This document shows positions 49,013 through 58,227 of a stretch of DNA of 64,000 nucleotides, piece after piece. The stretch is from Pseudomonas sp. PSE14 (GTDB lineage: Bacteria; Pseudomonadota; Gammaproteobacteria; Pseudomonadales; Pseudomonadaceae), in the NCBI RefSeq assembly GCF_029203285.1, contig NZ_CP115669.1, positions 1,922,001 through 1,986,000 of the forward strand, written 5' to 3'. Position 1 is the first letter of the stretch, and each line of letters begins with the position of its first letter. The position numbers and the translations under genes were made by a program. The notes under the pieces are model-generated. The model had not been told where the DNA came from. It was given only the letters and a program-made list of their open reading frames with translations, and did not search any database.

Positions 49013-50743
49013 ATGTCGCTTCCCGTTCACTTCCTTCGCCCTGCCGCCCAGGGTTTCGCCATCGGTCTGCTGATCGCCGTCGCCGGCTGCGGTATTTCCC
49101 GCGAGGGCGAACCGAAGCAGAAAGCCGCTGCAAACGCCGACGCCATTCAGGTCGAGCCCACCATCAAGCCCGCGAGCCCACCGCCGCAGCTGGCGGAGAG
49201 TGCCAAGCTGGAGCGCTCCGTCGGTTATGTCGCACAGGCGCCTGTCGCGAGCATCGCCCCCGCTCCCATGGCCGACATGCAGCAGCCCGGCTACGTGGAC
49301 GTGCCGCGCGAGCAGTACCAGAACCTGCCGGACAACCCGGTGCACGCCGTGGCCCAGGACCCGGTCTCCACCTTCAGCATCGACGTGGATACCGGCAGCT
49401 ACGCCAACGTCCGCCGCATCCTCAACGAAGGTCGCCTGCCGCCCAAGGGCGCGGTGCGGCTGGAGGAGATGGTCAACTACTTCCCCTACGACTACGCACT
49501 GCCCAGCGATGCCGCATCGCCCTTCGGCATCACCACCGAGCTTGCGCCCACGCCGTGGAACCCGAATACCCGCCTGCTGCGCGTCGGCATCAAGGCCTCG
49601 GACCGCAGCGTCGCCGCGCTGCCGCCGGCCAACCTGGTGTTTCTGGTGGACGTCTCCGGCTCCATGGACCGCCGCGAGGGCCTGCCGCTGGTGAAGAGCA
49701 CCCTGAAGCTGCTGGTAGACCAGTTGCGCGACCAGGACAAGGTGTCGCTGGTGGTCTACGCCGGCGAGTCGCGGGTGGTGCTGGAACCGACGTCCGGGCG
49801 CGACAAGGCGACCATTCGCAACGCCATCGAGCAGCTCCAGGCCGGTGGCGCCACAGCGGGCGCGTCGGGCATCGAACTGGCCTACCGGATGGCGCAGAAG
49901 GGCTACCTGGACAAGGGCATCAACCGCATCCTGCTGGCCACCGACGGCGACTTCAACGTCGGCATCAGCGACTTCGAGACCCTCAAGCAGATGGCCGCCG
50001 AAAAGCGCCGCAGCGGCGTTTCGTTGACCACCCTCGGCTACGGCGTGGACAACTACAACGAGCAGCTCATGGAGCAGTTGGCCGACGCCGGCGACGGCAA
50101 CTATGCCTACATCGACAACCTGCGCGAGGCGCGCAAGGTGCTGGTGGAGCAGCTCAGCTCGACCCTCGCGGTGGTGGCCAAGGACGTGAAGATCCAGCTG
50201 GAATTCAACCCCGCACAGGTCAGCGAATACCGTCTGCTCGGCTACGAGAACCGTGCACTCAAGCGTGAAGACTTCAGCAACGACAAGGTGGACGCCGGCG
50301 AGATCGGCGCCGGGCACACGGTCACCGCGCTCTACGAGATAGTCCTGGCGGGCGGCAAGGGCTGGCTGGAGCCGCTGCGCTACCAGAACGACGCGTCGAA
50401 GGGCGCTGCCAAGGGGGATGAGCTGGCCCTGCTGCGAGTGCGCTACAAGGGCCCGCAGGGCGGTGCCAGCCAGTTGATCGAGCGGCCGATCCGCGCCGCC
50501 GAGCAGCGCGCGAACATTGCCCAGGCCAGCGATGACCTGCGCTTCGCCGCGGCGGTGGCGGCCTTCGCCCAGCAGCTGGAAGGTGGCCGCTACACCGGTG
50601 CCTTCGGCATCGGCGATACTGTGCAACTGGCTCGCGCCGCGCGCGGCGAGGATCGCTTCGGCCTGCGCGGTGAGTTCGTCCAGCTCGCCGAGCTGGCGCA
50701 GAGCCTGCAGACCCCGGTACACGAACAGGCACGGATCGAGTGA
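49013..50743 (+). CDS. von Willebrand factor A lipoprotein (YfbK-like)
   Basis: 576 aa. Signal peptide with lipobox VAGCG (Cys26, Gly at +2). A low-complexity linker, then a conserved von_Willebrand N-terminal part (YQNLPDNPVHAVAQDPVSTF, DVDTGSYANVRRILNEG), vWA domain with an intact MIDAS DVSGSMD (Asp213, Ser215, Ser217) and ATDGDFNVG, and a DUF3520-type C-terminus (GHTVTALYEIVLAGG ... TGAFGIGDTV). Probably a metal-dependent protein-binding lipoprotein in the envelope. Next gene starts 2 nt after the stop. Confidence 0.9.
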   Translation: MSLPVHFLRPAAQGFAIGLLIAVAGCGISREGEPKQKAAANADAIQVEPTIKPASPPPQLAESAKLERSVGYVAQAPVASIAPAPMADMQQPGYVDVPREQYQNLPDNPVHAVAQDPVSTFSIDVDTGSYANVRRILNEGRLPPKGAVRLEEMVNYFPYDYALPSDAASPFGITTELAPTPWNPNTRLLRVGIKASDRSVAALPPANLVFLVDVSGSMDRREGLPLVKSTLKLLVDQLRDQDKVSLVVYAGESRVVLEPTSGRDKATIRNAIEQLQAGGATAGASGIELAYRMAQKGYLDKGINRILLATDGDFNVGISDFETLKQMAAEKRRSGVSLTTLGYGVDNYNEQLMEQLADAGDGNYAYIDNLREARKVLVEQLSSTLAVVAKDVKIQLEFNPAQVSEYRLLGYENRALKREDFSNDKVDAGEIGAGHTVTALYEIVLAGGKGWLEPLRYQNDASKGAAKGDELALLRVRYKGPQGGASQLIERPIRAAEQRANIAQASDDLRFAAAVAAFAQQLEGGRYTGAFGIGDTVQLARAARGEDRFGLRGEFVQLAELAQSLQTPVHEQARIE

Positions 50744-50744
50744 T

Positions 50745-51335
50745 GTGAACATACCCTTCAGGGACGACAGTGACGCCGCGCTGCTGCGGCGTTATCGACA
50801 AGGCAACGCCGAGGCCTTTGCCGAGCTCTATGCTCGCCATCGCCTCGGCCTGTTCCGCTTCCTCTGCGGCCTGTGCGGCGACAGTGCGCAGGCCGAGGAA
50901 GTCTTCCAGGAAACCTGGCTGAGCCTGGTCCGCAGTGACAGCCAGCCGGGCGCGGCCAGCTTCAAGACCTGGCTGTACCAGATCGGCCGCAACCGGCTGA
51001 TCGACCACTGGCGCAAGCAGGGCCGGCACCAGGGGCGCCAGGAGAGCTTCGACGAGCAACTCCACGGCGATGCGCTGCCCGGCGAGAGCGAGGACCCCGA
51101 ACGCGAACTGGTCCTGAGCCGCGACCAGCAGCGCCTGCAGGGCGCCCTGGAAGCGCTGCCGGAGGAGCAGCGCGAAGTCTTCCTGCTGCGCGCCCACGGC
51201 GACCTGGAACTGAATGAGATTGCCGAGCTGACGCGCACCCCGGCCGAGACGGTGAAGAGCCGGCTGCGTTACGCGTTGCAGAAACTGCGCCGGTTGCTGT
51301 CCGACCCGGCGGCGACCGAGGAGGTGAGCCCATGA
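50745..51335 (+). CDS. ECF RNA polymerase sigma factor
   Basis: 196 aa. Region 2: FAELYARHRLGLFRFLCGL, AEEVFQETWLSLV, FKTWLYQIGRNRLIDHWRK; region 4: ALEALPEEQREVFLLRAHGD, LNEIAELTRTPAETVKSRLR. GTG start at 50745, one base beyond the vWA stop plus spacer, with GGATCGAG upstream. Overlaps the next gene by ATGA. With the TM protein it forms a sigma/anti-sigma-like pair; the target regulon is unknown. Confidence 0.9.
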   Translation: MNIPFRDDSDAALLRRYRQGNAEAFAELYARHRLGLFRFLCGLCGDSAQAEEVFQETWLSLVRSDSQPGAASFKTWLYQIGRNRLIDHWRKQGRHQGRQESFDEQLHGDALPGESEDPERELVLSRDQQRLQGALEALPEEQREVFLLRAHGDLELNEIAELTRTPAETVKSRLRYALQKLRRLLSDPAATEEVSP

Positions 51336-51982
51336 ACCGCGATCCGCGCGAGCAGGAATTGCTCGAGCACTACCGCCGGCACAGCGACGAGCAGCCGTCG
51401 GCGCAGCTGGACGCGCGCATCCTGGCCGCCGCCCGGGCTGCCGTGCAGGAGCGCAAGCCTGGCTTCTCCGACCGCCTGCGCCACTGGCTACTGGGTACCG
51501 GCAGCCGCCAGCGCTGGGGTGTCGCCGTGGCTGGCCTGGCGACCCTGGGCATCGGCCTGAGCCTGACCCTGCGCACCTATGAGGAAGCGCCGCAGCGCTT
51601 CGACGCTCCCGTCGCCCCGGCCATATTGAGTGCGGCACCACCGGCCCCGGCGCCTGCCATGGCTCCTGCGGCGCCGCCCGTCGCCGAGCCGGCGGAAGCC
51701 AAGCGCAAGGCCGAGTCCGTCGCCCGTAGCATCGCCAACCAGCAGTATGCGGCGCCGCCTGCGGCGAAGGCGTCCGGCGCGCTGGCGGAGGAGGCCGCAC
51801 CCACCGCCCAGATGGCCGATGCCATGGCCCCGGAAGAACCCCAGGCCAGCCTGTTGCGTCTGCGTGTGCTGCAGGAGCAGGGGAGGAAGGATGAGGCTCG
51901 CGAGCTGCGCCAGGTCCTGCAACGGCAGTTCCCGAAGCTGGATATCGATGCCGCGCTGCGCGCCCTGCCGGCCAAGCCTTGA
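51332..51982 (+). CDS. Single-TM protein, probable anti-sigma factor
   Basis: 216 aa. Cytoplasmic N-terminus of about 60 residues (MNRDPREQELLEHYRRHSDE), one TM helix (WGVAVAGLATLGIGLSLTL), then an Ala/Pro-rich periplasmic tail ending in a helical LRLRVLQEQGRKDEARELRQVL. I find no zinc HxxxCxxC anti-sigma motif. The call rests on topology and on translational coupling (ATGA) to the ECF sigma gene. A short GC hairpin follows at 51991 without a T-run. Confidence 0.6.
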   Translation: MNRDPREQELLEHYRRHSDEQPSAQLDARILAAARAAVQERKPGFSDRLRHWLLGTGSRQRWGVAVAGLATLGIGLSLTLRTYEEAPQRFDAPVAPAILSAAPPAPAPAMAPAAPPVAEPAEAKRKAESVARSIANQQYAAPPAAKASGALAEEAAPTAQMADAMAPEEPQASLLRLRVLQEQGRKDEARELRQVLQRQFPKLDIDAALRALPAKP

Positions 51983-52113
51983 CCGAAGACAGGCCGCCGC
52001 AAGGCGGCCTCTGACAGACTCAAGGGGTAACGGCAAAAGCTGGTGATAACTGGCCTCTTGCCATGGCGTTCGACTCGCGCCAGCATGGCGCGTTTTTTTC
52101 CGCCTGCCCGATC

Positions 52114-52701
52114 ATGACGTCCAGCCGAATCCTCCTTGCCGCCTGTCTGACACTGCTGCTTGCCGCCTGTGGCGATGAGCACAAGGACAAGGCCCCGAGC
52201 CCGACTCCGCCTGCGCAGCCCGCCGCAGTGACGGCGCCAGCCTCCTCGCCTGCGCCGCAGCCGGCTGCCGAGCAGCCGCGCGAGTCGGAAGCCGCGCCGG
52301 CTGCGGCTGAGCCGGTGGCATCAGCCAAGGCGCCGGCCGTCGAGGCGGCAACCAGGCCCGAAGCGAAAACCCCTGCCAAGCGCGAGACCAAGGTGGACTC
52401 ACGGGCGAGGACGGCGAAAAAGCCGGCGGTCGATCCCGCCGTCAAGCAGCCGTTGCCGCCGGTGAAGCTGGACCTGCGCCTGCCCAGGGATCTGGTGCAT
52501 CAGTTGCAGCCCGACAAGCCGGTGCCGGAGCTGGAAGACAAGCCGCTGTTACCGCCGATGTTCGAGGAGAAGACGGGGCAGAGTCCGTTCCAGGTCGGCG
52601 GACGGCTGATCCAGCGCGAACGCAACGAGCGCGAGACCGACGACGACAGTTGGCACTCGGATATCCGTGGCGCGGAGCTGCAGTTCCAGTTCCGTAACTG
52701 A
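52114..52701 (+). CDS. Pro/Ala-rich lipoprotein of unknown function
   Basis: 195 aa. Lipobox LLLAACGDEHKDK (Cys18) after MTSSRILLAACLT; residues at +2 and +3 are Gly-Asp, so outer-membrane sorting is likely. A long Pro/Ala/Glu/Lys linker (about residues 30-115) is followed by KLDLRLPRDLVHQL and a charged C-terminus with RERNERETDDDSW. I recognise no domain. ATG at 52114 opens the signal peptide; an upstream in-frame ATG at 52063 would spoil it. 131 bp after the anti-sigma-like gene; it may be co-transcribed. Confidence 0.7.
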   Translation: MTSSRILLAACLTLLLAACGDEHKDKAPSPTPPAQPAAVTAPASSPAPQPAAEQPRESEAAPAAAEPVASAKAPAVEAATRPEAKTPAKRETKVDSRARTAKKPAVDPAVKQPLPPVKLDLRLPRDLVHQLQPDKPVPELEDKPLLPPMFEEKTGQSPFQVGGRLIQRERNERETDDDSWHSDIRGAELQFQFRN

Positions 52702-52766
52702 TCTGTACTTTCGGCGAGGGCTTCGATGCTTATCGCGGACAGAGTCCGCTCCTACAAGATCAAGGG

Positions 52767-52887
52767 CCCCTCACCCTAACCCTCTCTCGCAAGCGGGAGA
52801 GGGGACTGTTCGGTGCAGGATGAAACCGAAGTGTCAGCCGGCACGGACGGCTCCCTCTCCCTGAGGGAGAGGGCTGGGGTGAGGGGG
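52767..52887. repeat. CCCTCACC-family palindromic repeat, copy 1
   Basis: Left arm CCCTCACCCTAACCCTCTCT, right arm GGGAGAGGGCTGGGGTGAGG, with an inner hairpin arm GAGAGGGGACTGTTCGG and CGGCTCCCTCTCCC-type arm. A long imperfect inverted repeat of about 120 bp. The 431-bp gap 52702-53132 consists of this, a half-REP near 52735-52757 and the element at 52965. Confidence 0.85.
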
Positions 52888-52964
52888 AAGCGCAGGCAGG
52901 GATTAACCCGGTAGAAGACAGTTGCTCCCACGAAAAGCCGTCCGGCACCGGGATAGCCGTGGCG

Positions 52965-53125
52965 TAGGGCGTATAACGTTCGACGTTATACGCCGTTTGG
53001 CCTTGGTTTCCGGGCGCTCCGAACTTGGCCACGGCGCCGCAATCTCAATGGACTCCGGGCTTGGTCATCGCGCTGGCGATGCGCACGGCATAACGGCGTA
53101 CAACCGCGAACGGTTGTACGCCCTA
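52965..53125. repeat. 161-bp palindrome-ended element, copy 2 (MITE/BIME-like)
   Basis: Left end TAGGGC and hairpin GGCGTATAACG / CGTTATACGCC; right end hairpin GGCGTACAACCG / CGGTTGTACGCC running into CCCTA. Same length (160 vs 161 bp) and orientation as at 14361. Its right edge is 7 bp from the atuH stop codon. Confidence 0.75.
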
Positions 53126-53132
53126 CGGATGC

Positions 53133-54959
53133 TCAGAAGCGGTGCTCGCCGCGGCGGATCGCCTCGAACAGGCCACCATCCAGTGCCCGGTAGCCGGTCT
53201 CGCCGGGGAGGCGCACGAACAGGGCTTCGTTCACCTGCTGCGGGTCGTAGGCGCTGCGCTTGAGGTCGGTCTTCTTGTACTTGAAGGTCCCGGTGGTCTC
53301 GACCTGCTGCAGCAGGCGCAGGAACAGCGGCACGGCGTAGGCCGGCAGCTCGCGGTCCAGGTGTTCGGCCAGTTGCCTGCCGTCCAGGCTGGCGCCATCG
53401 CGCAGGCGCAGCGCGGCCATGCCGCAGCGGCCGTTGGTGCCGGGTATCTCCACGCCATAGACCACCGCATCCTCGACAGCCGGGAAGGCGCCCAGGGCGT
53501 TCTCCACCTCGGTGGTCGAGACGTTCTCGCCCTTCCAGCGGAAGGTGTCGCCCAGGCGATCGACGAACTGGGTGTGCTTGAAGCCGATGTCGCGCATCAG
53601 GTCGCCGGTGTTGAACCAGGCGTCGCCCTTCTTGAACACGTCGCGGAAGATCGCCGCCTCGCTCTTGGACGGGTCGGTATAACCGTCGAACGGCCACTTG
53701 TCGCTGATCTCGCTGATCAGCAGGCCCGCCTCGCCCTTGTCGACCTTTTCCATGAAGCCCTTGGCGTCGCGCACCGGTCGGTCGTTCTCCAGGTCGTAGC
53801 GGACGATGGCATAGGTGGCCGGGGAGAAGCCCACGGTGTTGTCGAAATTGAAGACGTTGGTGAAACCGATGTTGCCTTCGCTGGAGGCGTAGAACTCGGT
53901 GATCCGCTCGATGCCGAAGCGCGCCTTGAACTCGTTCCAGATCGACGGGCGCAGGCCGTTGCCGATCATGCAGGTGAGGCTGTTGCCGCGTTCCTCCGGG
54001 CATTCCGGCTGGTTGAGCAGGTAGCGGCAGAGTTCGCCTATGTAGCCGAAGCAGGTCGCCTGGTAGGCCTGCACGTCTTTCCAGAAGGCGCTGGCGGAGA
54101 ACCGGCGGCGCAGGGCGATGGCCGCGCCCCCGGCCAGCGCCGCGCTCCAGCACACGGTCACGGCGTTGTTGTGGTAGCAGGGCAGGGTCAGGTAGAGCAC
54201 GTCGCTGGTGCTCAGCCCCAAGCCCGAGTGGCCGAAGCCGCCGTAGGCCTTGATCCACTTGCCGTGGCTCATGATCGAGGCTTTCGGCAGGCCCGTGGTG
54301 CCTGAGGTGTAGATGTAGAAGCAGGCGTCCTTCAGGCGCACCTGGGCGGTCTGGGCCAGGTTGGTCGAACCCTGTTCCTGGGCCATGCGCATCAGGTTGT
54401 GCCAGCCCACCGGCGGCTGGCTGGGTTCGCTCAGGGTGTCGCCGTCGGCCACCCAGTAGCAGCGTCCGCCGCTGTTCTCGAGCACCGGGCGGACCTCCTC
54501 GAAAGCTTCGCGCAGCTCCTCGCCGACCACGAAGTGGCTGGGCTTGACCAGGTTGAGGCTGTGGCTGAGCACCTGGCCGCGCTGGGTGGTGTTGACCAGC
54601 GCGCCGATGGCGCCGAGCTTGGCCAGTGCGGCGAGCACGACCATCAGTTCGGCGCGGTTCTCCAGCATCACCGCCACCACGCTGGCATGGCCCACGCCCT
54701 CGGCCTGGAAGGCTCGCGCCAGGCGGTTGGCCCAGCCGTTGAAGAGGGCATAGGACAGGCGCCGGCGTTCGTCGATCAGCGCCGGGCTGTCCGGGTACAG
54801 GCGCGCGGCGCGCTCCAGGGCCCAGCCCAGGGAGAGGTTCTTCTCGCGGTTGCGGATACCGGTGTAGTAGAGCCCGCGCAGCATTCGCGGTACGCGGCCG
54901 AGGGTGGCGGGCAGGTGGGCCAGGAAGCGGGTCGGGGTGATCAGGTCGGCGTGGGTCAT
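53133..54959 (-). CDS. atuH: Acyl-CoA synthetase AtuH (FATP/FadD6 type)
   Basis: 608 aa. AMP-binding domain with ATP motif YIYTSGTTGLPKASI, fatty-acid motif region WFNTGDLMRDIGFKHTQFVD followed by RLGDTFRWKGENVSTTEVE, as in very-long-chain acyl-CoA synthetases. The N-terminus may contact the membrane. In the atu pathway it can activate citronellate or geranylate to the CoA ester. Last gene of the cluster; 213 bp of repeats separate it from atuG. The assignment rests on family plus position after atuG. Confidence 0.85.
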   Translation of the reverse strand: MTHADLITPTRFLAHLPATLGRVPRMLRGLYYTGIRNREKNLSLGWALERAARLYPDSPALIDERRRLSYALFNGWANRLARAFQAEGVGHASVVAVMLENRAELMVVLAALAKLGAIGALVNTTQRGQVLSHSLNLVKPSHFVVGEELREAFEEVRPVLENSGGRCYWVADGDTLSEPSQPPVGWHNLMRMAQEQGSTNLAQTAQVRLKDACFYIYTSGTTGLPKASIMSHGKWIKAYGGFGHSGLGLSTSDVLYLTLPCYHNNAVTVCWSAALAGGAAIALRRRFSASAFWKDVQAYQATCFGYIGELCRYLLNQPECPEERGNSLTCMIGNGLRPSIWNEFKARFGIERITEFYASSEGNIGFTNVFNFDNTVGFSPATYAIVRYDLENDRPVRDAKGFMEKVDKGEAGLLISEISDKWPFDGYTDPSKSEAAIFRDVFKKGDAWFNTGDLMRDIGFKHTQFVDRLGDTFRWKGENVSTTEVENALGAFPAVEDAVVYGVEIPGTNGRCGMAALRLRDGASLDGRQLAEHLDRELPAYAVPLFLRLLQQVETTGTFKYKKTDLKRSAYDPQQVNEALFVRLPGETGYRALDGGLFEAIRRGEHRF

Positions 54960-55114
54960 GGCTCTCGCGCTTTGTCGTTGTTCTGCGGGAACTGGCGTCC
55001 CATCACTCTAGGAGGTGTTTGCGCATCGAGGCTATGACCCGGACGCGCGGCACGTCAGGCAGTTCGGCAAATGGGCCAGCGGAGGGCAGCAGCGGCACAG
55101 CGCAAGCGCCGCAG

Positions 55115-55142
55115 GGCGAATAACCGCGTGCGGTTATCCGCC
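55115..55142. repeat. Short REP-like palindrome
   Basis: GGCGAATAACCGC / GCGGTTATCCGCC over a GT loop, one mismatch; resembles the GGCGNATAAC palindromes and the ends of the 160-bp elements. Between atuH and atuG. Confidence 0.6.
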
Positions 55143-55172
55143 TTCCGTTGGGGCGCGCCGAATGGCGGATCC

Positions 55173-55994
55173 TCAGTCGAGGAACAGGTCCGGCACCAGG
55201 CTGCCGCCGTCTGGATCGAAGCGGTATTGCTCGAAGTCGGTCTGCCCCTGTTCGCGCAGGATGTCCTCGTCGATCAGCAGGCGTCCGCTGATGCTGCGGC
55301 CCTGGCTTGCGAGGATCGCGTGGGCGGCATCGGCCATGATCGCCGGGGTGCGGGCGCGCTTGAAGGCTTCGCGGCTGCCCAGTTCGAACTCGATGGCGGC
55401 GGTGGCGATCATGGTCTTCGGCCACAGGGCGTTGACACTGATGCCGTAGCGCTTGAACTCCTCGTGCATCCCGAGGGTGAGCATGCTCATGCCGTACTTG
55501 GTGACGGTGTAGGGACCGTGCTGGGCGAACCATTTGTTGGCGATGTTCAGCGGTGGCGACAGGCTGAGGATGTGGCCCTGACTCTGCTTCAGGTAGGGCA
55601 GCGCGGCCTGGCTGCAGACCATCACGGCGCGGGTGTTGATCTGGTACATCAGGTCGAAGCGCTTGGGCTCCAGGCGCTCCACGCCCACCAGCTTGATGGC
55701 GCCGGCGTTGTTCACCACCGCGTCGATGCCGCCGAAATGTCCCGCCGCCTTGGCCATGGCCTCGCGCACGGCGTTCTCGTCGCGCACGTCCAGTTGCAGG
55801 GCCAGAGCCTTGCCGCCGGCGGCCTCGACTTCCGCGGCGACGCTGAAGATGGTGCCTTCCAGTTTCGGATGGGGCTCGGCGCTCTTGGCGGCGATGACGA
55901 TATTGGCGCCATCGCGCGCGGCGCGCAGGGCGATCTCGCGGCCGATGCCACGGCTGGCGCCAGTGATGAAGAGGGTTTTGCCGTTGAGGGACAT
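55173..55994 (-). CDS. atuG: Short-chain dehydrogenase AtuG
   Basis: 273 aa. NAD(P) motif ITGASRGIGREIA, NNAGAIK, catalytic-region segment LSLSPPLNIANKWF with the YTVTK-type active site (GPYTVTKYGMSM). In P. aeruginosa AtuG is one of the two SDRs of the cluster, proposed to oxidise terpene alcohol/aldehyde or a pathway intermediate. GGAG precedes ATG. It sits seventh in the atu order, as expected. Confidence 0.85.
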   Translation of the reverse strand: MSLNGKTLFITGASRGIGREIALRAARDGANIVIAAKSAEPHPKLEGTIFSVAAEVEAAGGKALALQLDVRDENAVREAMAKAAGHFGGIDAVVNNAGAIKLVGVERLEPKRFDLMYQINTRAVMVCSQAALPYLKQSQGHILSLSPPLNIANKWFAQHGPYTVTKYGMSMLTLGMHEEFKRYGISVNALWPKTMIATAAIEFELGSREAFKRARTPAIMADAAHAILASQGRSISGRLLIDEDILREQGQTDFEQYRFDPDGGSLVPDLFLD

Positions 55995-56093
55995 GGTTGG
56001 GGCTCCGTGTTCTTGTTGTCGTTGTTGGACGGAATCGCGGATGAATCCGCTCCTACGAAATGTGCTTCCTGATGTCTGGTGCGCTTGGGCCTG

Positions 56094-56208
56094 CCCTCAC
56101 CCTAACCCTCTCCCGGAGGGAGAGGGGACTGTTCGGAGCAGGACGAAACCGTGTATTCAGCCGGCACAATCGGCTCCCTCTCCCTCTGGGAGAGGGCTGG
56201 GGTGAGGG
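56094..56208. repeat. CCCTCACC-family palindromic repeat, copy 2
   Basis: CCCTCACCCTAACCCTCTCC at left and GGGAGAGGGCTGGGGTGAGG at right, inner arms GGAGGGAGAGGGGAC and GGCTCCCTCTCCCTC. Fills most of the 225 bp between atuF and atuG; half a REP (TCCGCTCCTACG) precedes it. Confidence 0.87.
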
Positions 56209-56219
56209 AAACCAAGCTG

Positions 56220-58211
56220 TCAGGCGGACTCCAGCGCCTCCACCTCCACCAGCAACTGCCGCGACTTCACCTGCTCGCCCTTGCTCACCTGCACACGGCG
56301 GATCACGCCGTCGACGCCGGACTTGAGCGGGTGCTCCATCTTCATCGCTTCCAGCACCAGTAGCAGCTGACCTTTGCTGACCCGCGCGCCCTCTGCCACC
56401 AGCACATCGACGATGGCGCCATCCATCGGCGCCTTCACCGTGCCCGAGCCTGCGCCGCCGACCGCGCCGGCGGGTTCGTGGGTGACGTCGAGCAACTCCA
56501 GGTTGCCGTCCGCGCCATACAGCCACAGTCGTGCACCATCGCGGTGGAAGGGGAGACGGCGGCGGATGCCTTCGGCTTCGAGAATGGCATCACCGTTTTC
56601 TTCCCCAAGCAGGCGCAGCTCGATCTGAACGTTGCCAATGCGCGCCAGCAACGCCGGCTGGGTGCCATGCTCGCGGACCTCCAGTTCGACGATGAATTTC
56701 TCCTCACCCTGCTTGAGTGCGAATCGCCACGGCGCGCTGCCGGCGCTGCGCCAGCCGGAGAGCCCCGGTTGGTGCGCGCGGTCACTGGCCGAAGCCTGGT
56801 AGAGCAGGGCAGCGGCGCAGGCCAGTTCCAGCGGCTGCGGCCGGCGCGGTGCGAGGCTCGGGTCATTAGCGAACTGCTCGCCGATGAACGCCGTGGTGGC
56901 CTTGCCGGCGACGAACTCCGGGTGCTTGAGCAGGTTGGCGAGGAAGCGCTGGTTGCCGGTCACGCCCAGCAGCACGCAGTCCTCCACGGCGCGCACCAGC
57001 TTGCGCCGGGCCTCGTCGCGGGTGGCGCCGTAGGCGATGACCTTGGCCAGCATCGGGTCGTAGAACGGCGTCACCGGCTGGCCTTCGCGCAATCCGTGGT
57101 CGATGCGGATGCCGTCCAGCTGCGGTGGTGTCCAGCGCAGGACCTGGCCGGTCTGCGGGAGGAAGCCGTTGCCGGCGTCCTCAGCGTACAGACGTACCTC
57201 GATGGCATGGCCCTTGAGCTGGATCTGCTCCTGGGTCAGCGGCAGCGGATGGCCCTCGGCGACACGGATCTGCCAGGCCACCAGGTCCTGGCCGGTGACC
57301 AGTTCGGTGACCGGGTGCTCCACCTGCAGGCGGGTGTTCATTTCCAGGAAGTAGAAGGCGCCGCTGGCCTCCAGCAGGAACTCCACGGTGCCGGCGCCGA
57401 CGTAGCTCACCGACGCAGCGGCCTTCACCGCGGCCTCGCCCATGGCGGCGCGCAGCTCCTCGGTCAGCACCGGGCACGGCGCTTCCTCGATGACCTTCTG
57501 GTGGCGGCGCTGCACCGAGCAGTCGCGCTCGCCGAGGTAGACGATATTGCCGTGGCGGTCGCCGAACACCTGGATTTCCACATGGCGCGGCTGCACCACG
57601 GCTTTCTCAAGGATCAGCTCGCCGCTGCCGAAGGCGTTCTGCGCTTCCGATCGGGCAGTGCGCAGCTGTTCGGCGAGGTCTTCCTCGCGGGTCACCAGGC
57701 GCATGCCGCGCCCGCCGCCGCCGGCGCTGGCCTTGATCATCAGCGGGTAACCGATGCGCTGGGCCTCGCGGGTGAGTGTCGCGTCGTCCTGCTCCACGCC
57801 TTCGTAGCCGGGGATGCAGGGTACGCCGGCTTCGAGCATGGCGATCTTCGACAGGCGCTTGCTGCCCATCAGGTGGATGGCTTCCACGCCGGGGCCGATG
57901 AAGACGATGCCGGCCGTGTTGCAGGCGCGGGCGAAGTCGGCGTTCTCCGAGAGGAATCCGTAGCCGGGGTGGATTGCGTCGGCGCCGGTGCGTTTCGCGG
58001 CGTCAAGGATGGCCTCGGGCTTCAGGTAGGACTGGCCCACCGGCGCCGGGCCGATGCACACGGCCTCGTCGGCCAATTGCACATGGCGGGCATTGGCATC
58101 GGCCTCGCTGTACACGGCCACGGTGCGGTAGCCCAGGTCGTGGGCGGTGCGGATCACCCGGCAGGCGATCTCGCCACGGTTGGCGATGAGGATCTTGTCG
58201 AAGCTGGGCAT
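56220..58211 (-). CDS. atuF: Geranyl-CoA carboxylase alpha subunit (biotin carboxylase and carrier)
   Basis: 663 aa. With AtuC carboxylates geranyl-CoA to isohexenylglutaconyl-CoA, using ATP and biotin. Biotin carboxylase domain from ILIANRGEIACRVIRTA, ATP-grasp KASAGGGGRGMRLV, ERDCSVQRRHQKVIEEAPCP, and MNTRLQVEHPVTE; a linker; then a biotin carrier domain with the biotinyl Lys624 in LEAMKMEHPLKSG. GGAAAT precedes the ATG at 58211. The MCC-type LiuD is the close paralogue; the atu gene order and the lack of liu genes favour AtuF. Confidence 0.9.
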   Translation of the reverse strand: MPSFDKILIANRGEIACRVIRTAHDLGYRTVAVYSEADANARHVQLADEAVCIGPAPVGQSYLKPEAILDAAKRTGADAIHPGYGFLSENADFARACNTAGIVFIGPGVEAIHLMGSKRLSKIAMLEAGVPCIPGYEGVEQDDATLTREAQRIGYPLMIKASAGGGGRGMRLVTREEDLAEQLRTARSEAQNAFGSGELILEKAVVQPRHVEIQVFGDRHGNIVYLGERDCSVQRRHQKVIEEAPCPVLTEELRAAMGEAAVKAAASVSYVGAGTVEFLLEASGAFYFLEMNTRLQVEHPVTELVTGQDLVAWQIRVAEGHPLPLTQEQIQLKGHAIEVRLYAEDAGNGFLPQTGQVLRWTPPQLDGIRIDHGLREGQPVTPFYDPMLAKVIAYGATRDEARRKLVRAVEDCVLLGVTGNQRFLANLLKHPEFVAGKATTAFIGEQFANDPSLAPRRPQPLELACAAALLYQASASDRAHQPGLSGWRSAGSAPWRFALKQGEEKFIVELEVREHGTQPALLARIGNVQIELRLLGEENGDAILEAEGIRRRLPFHRDGARLWLYGADGNLELLDVTHEPAGAVGGAGSGTVKAPMDGAIVDVLVAEGARVSKGQLLLVLEAMKMEHPLKSGVDGVIRRVQVSKGEQVKSRQLLVEVEALESA

Positions 58212-58227
58212 GGAGATTTCCTCGGGG

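Noticed and set aside
51991..52010. Terminator after the anti-sigma-like gene
   Set aside because: AGGCCGCC / GGCGGCCT is a good stem but is followed by CTGACAG, not a T-run, so termination is not supported.
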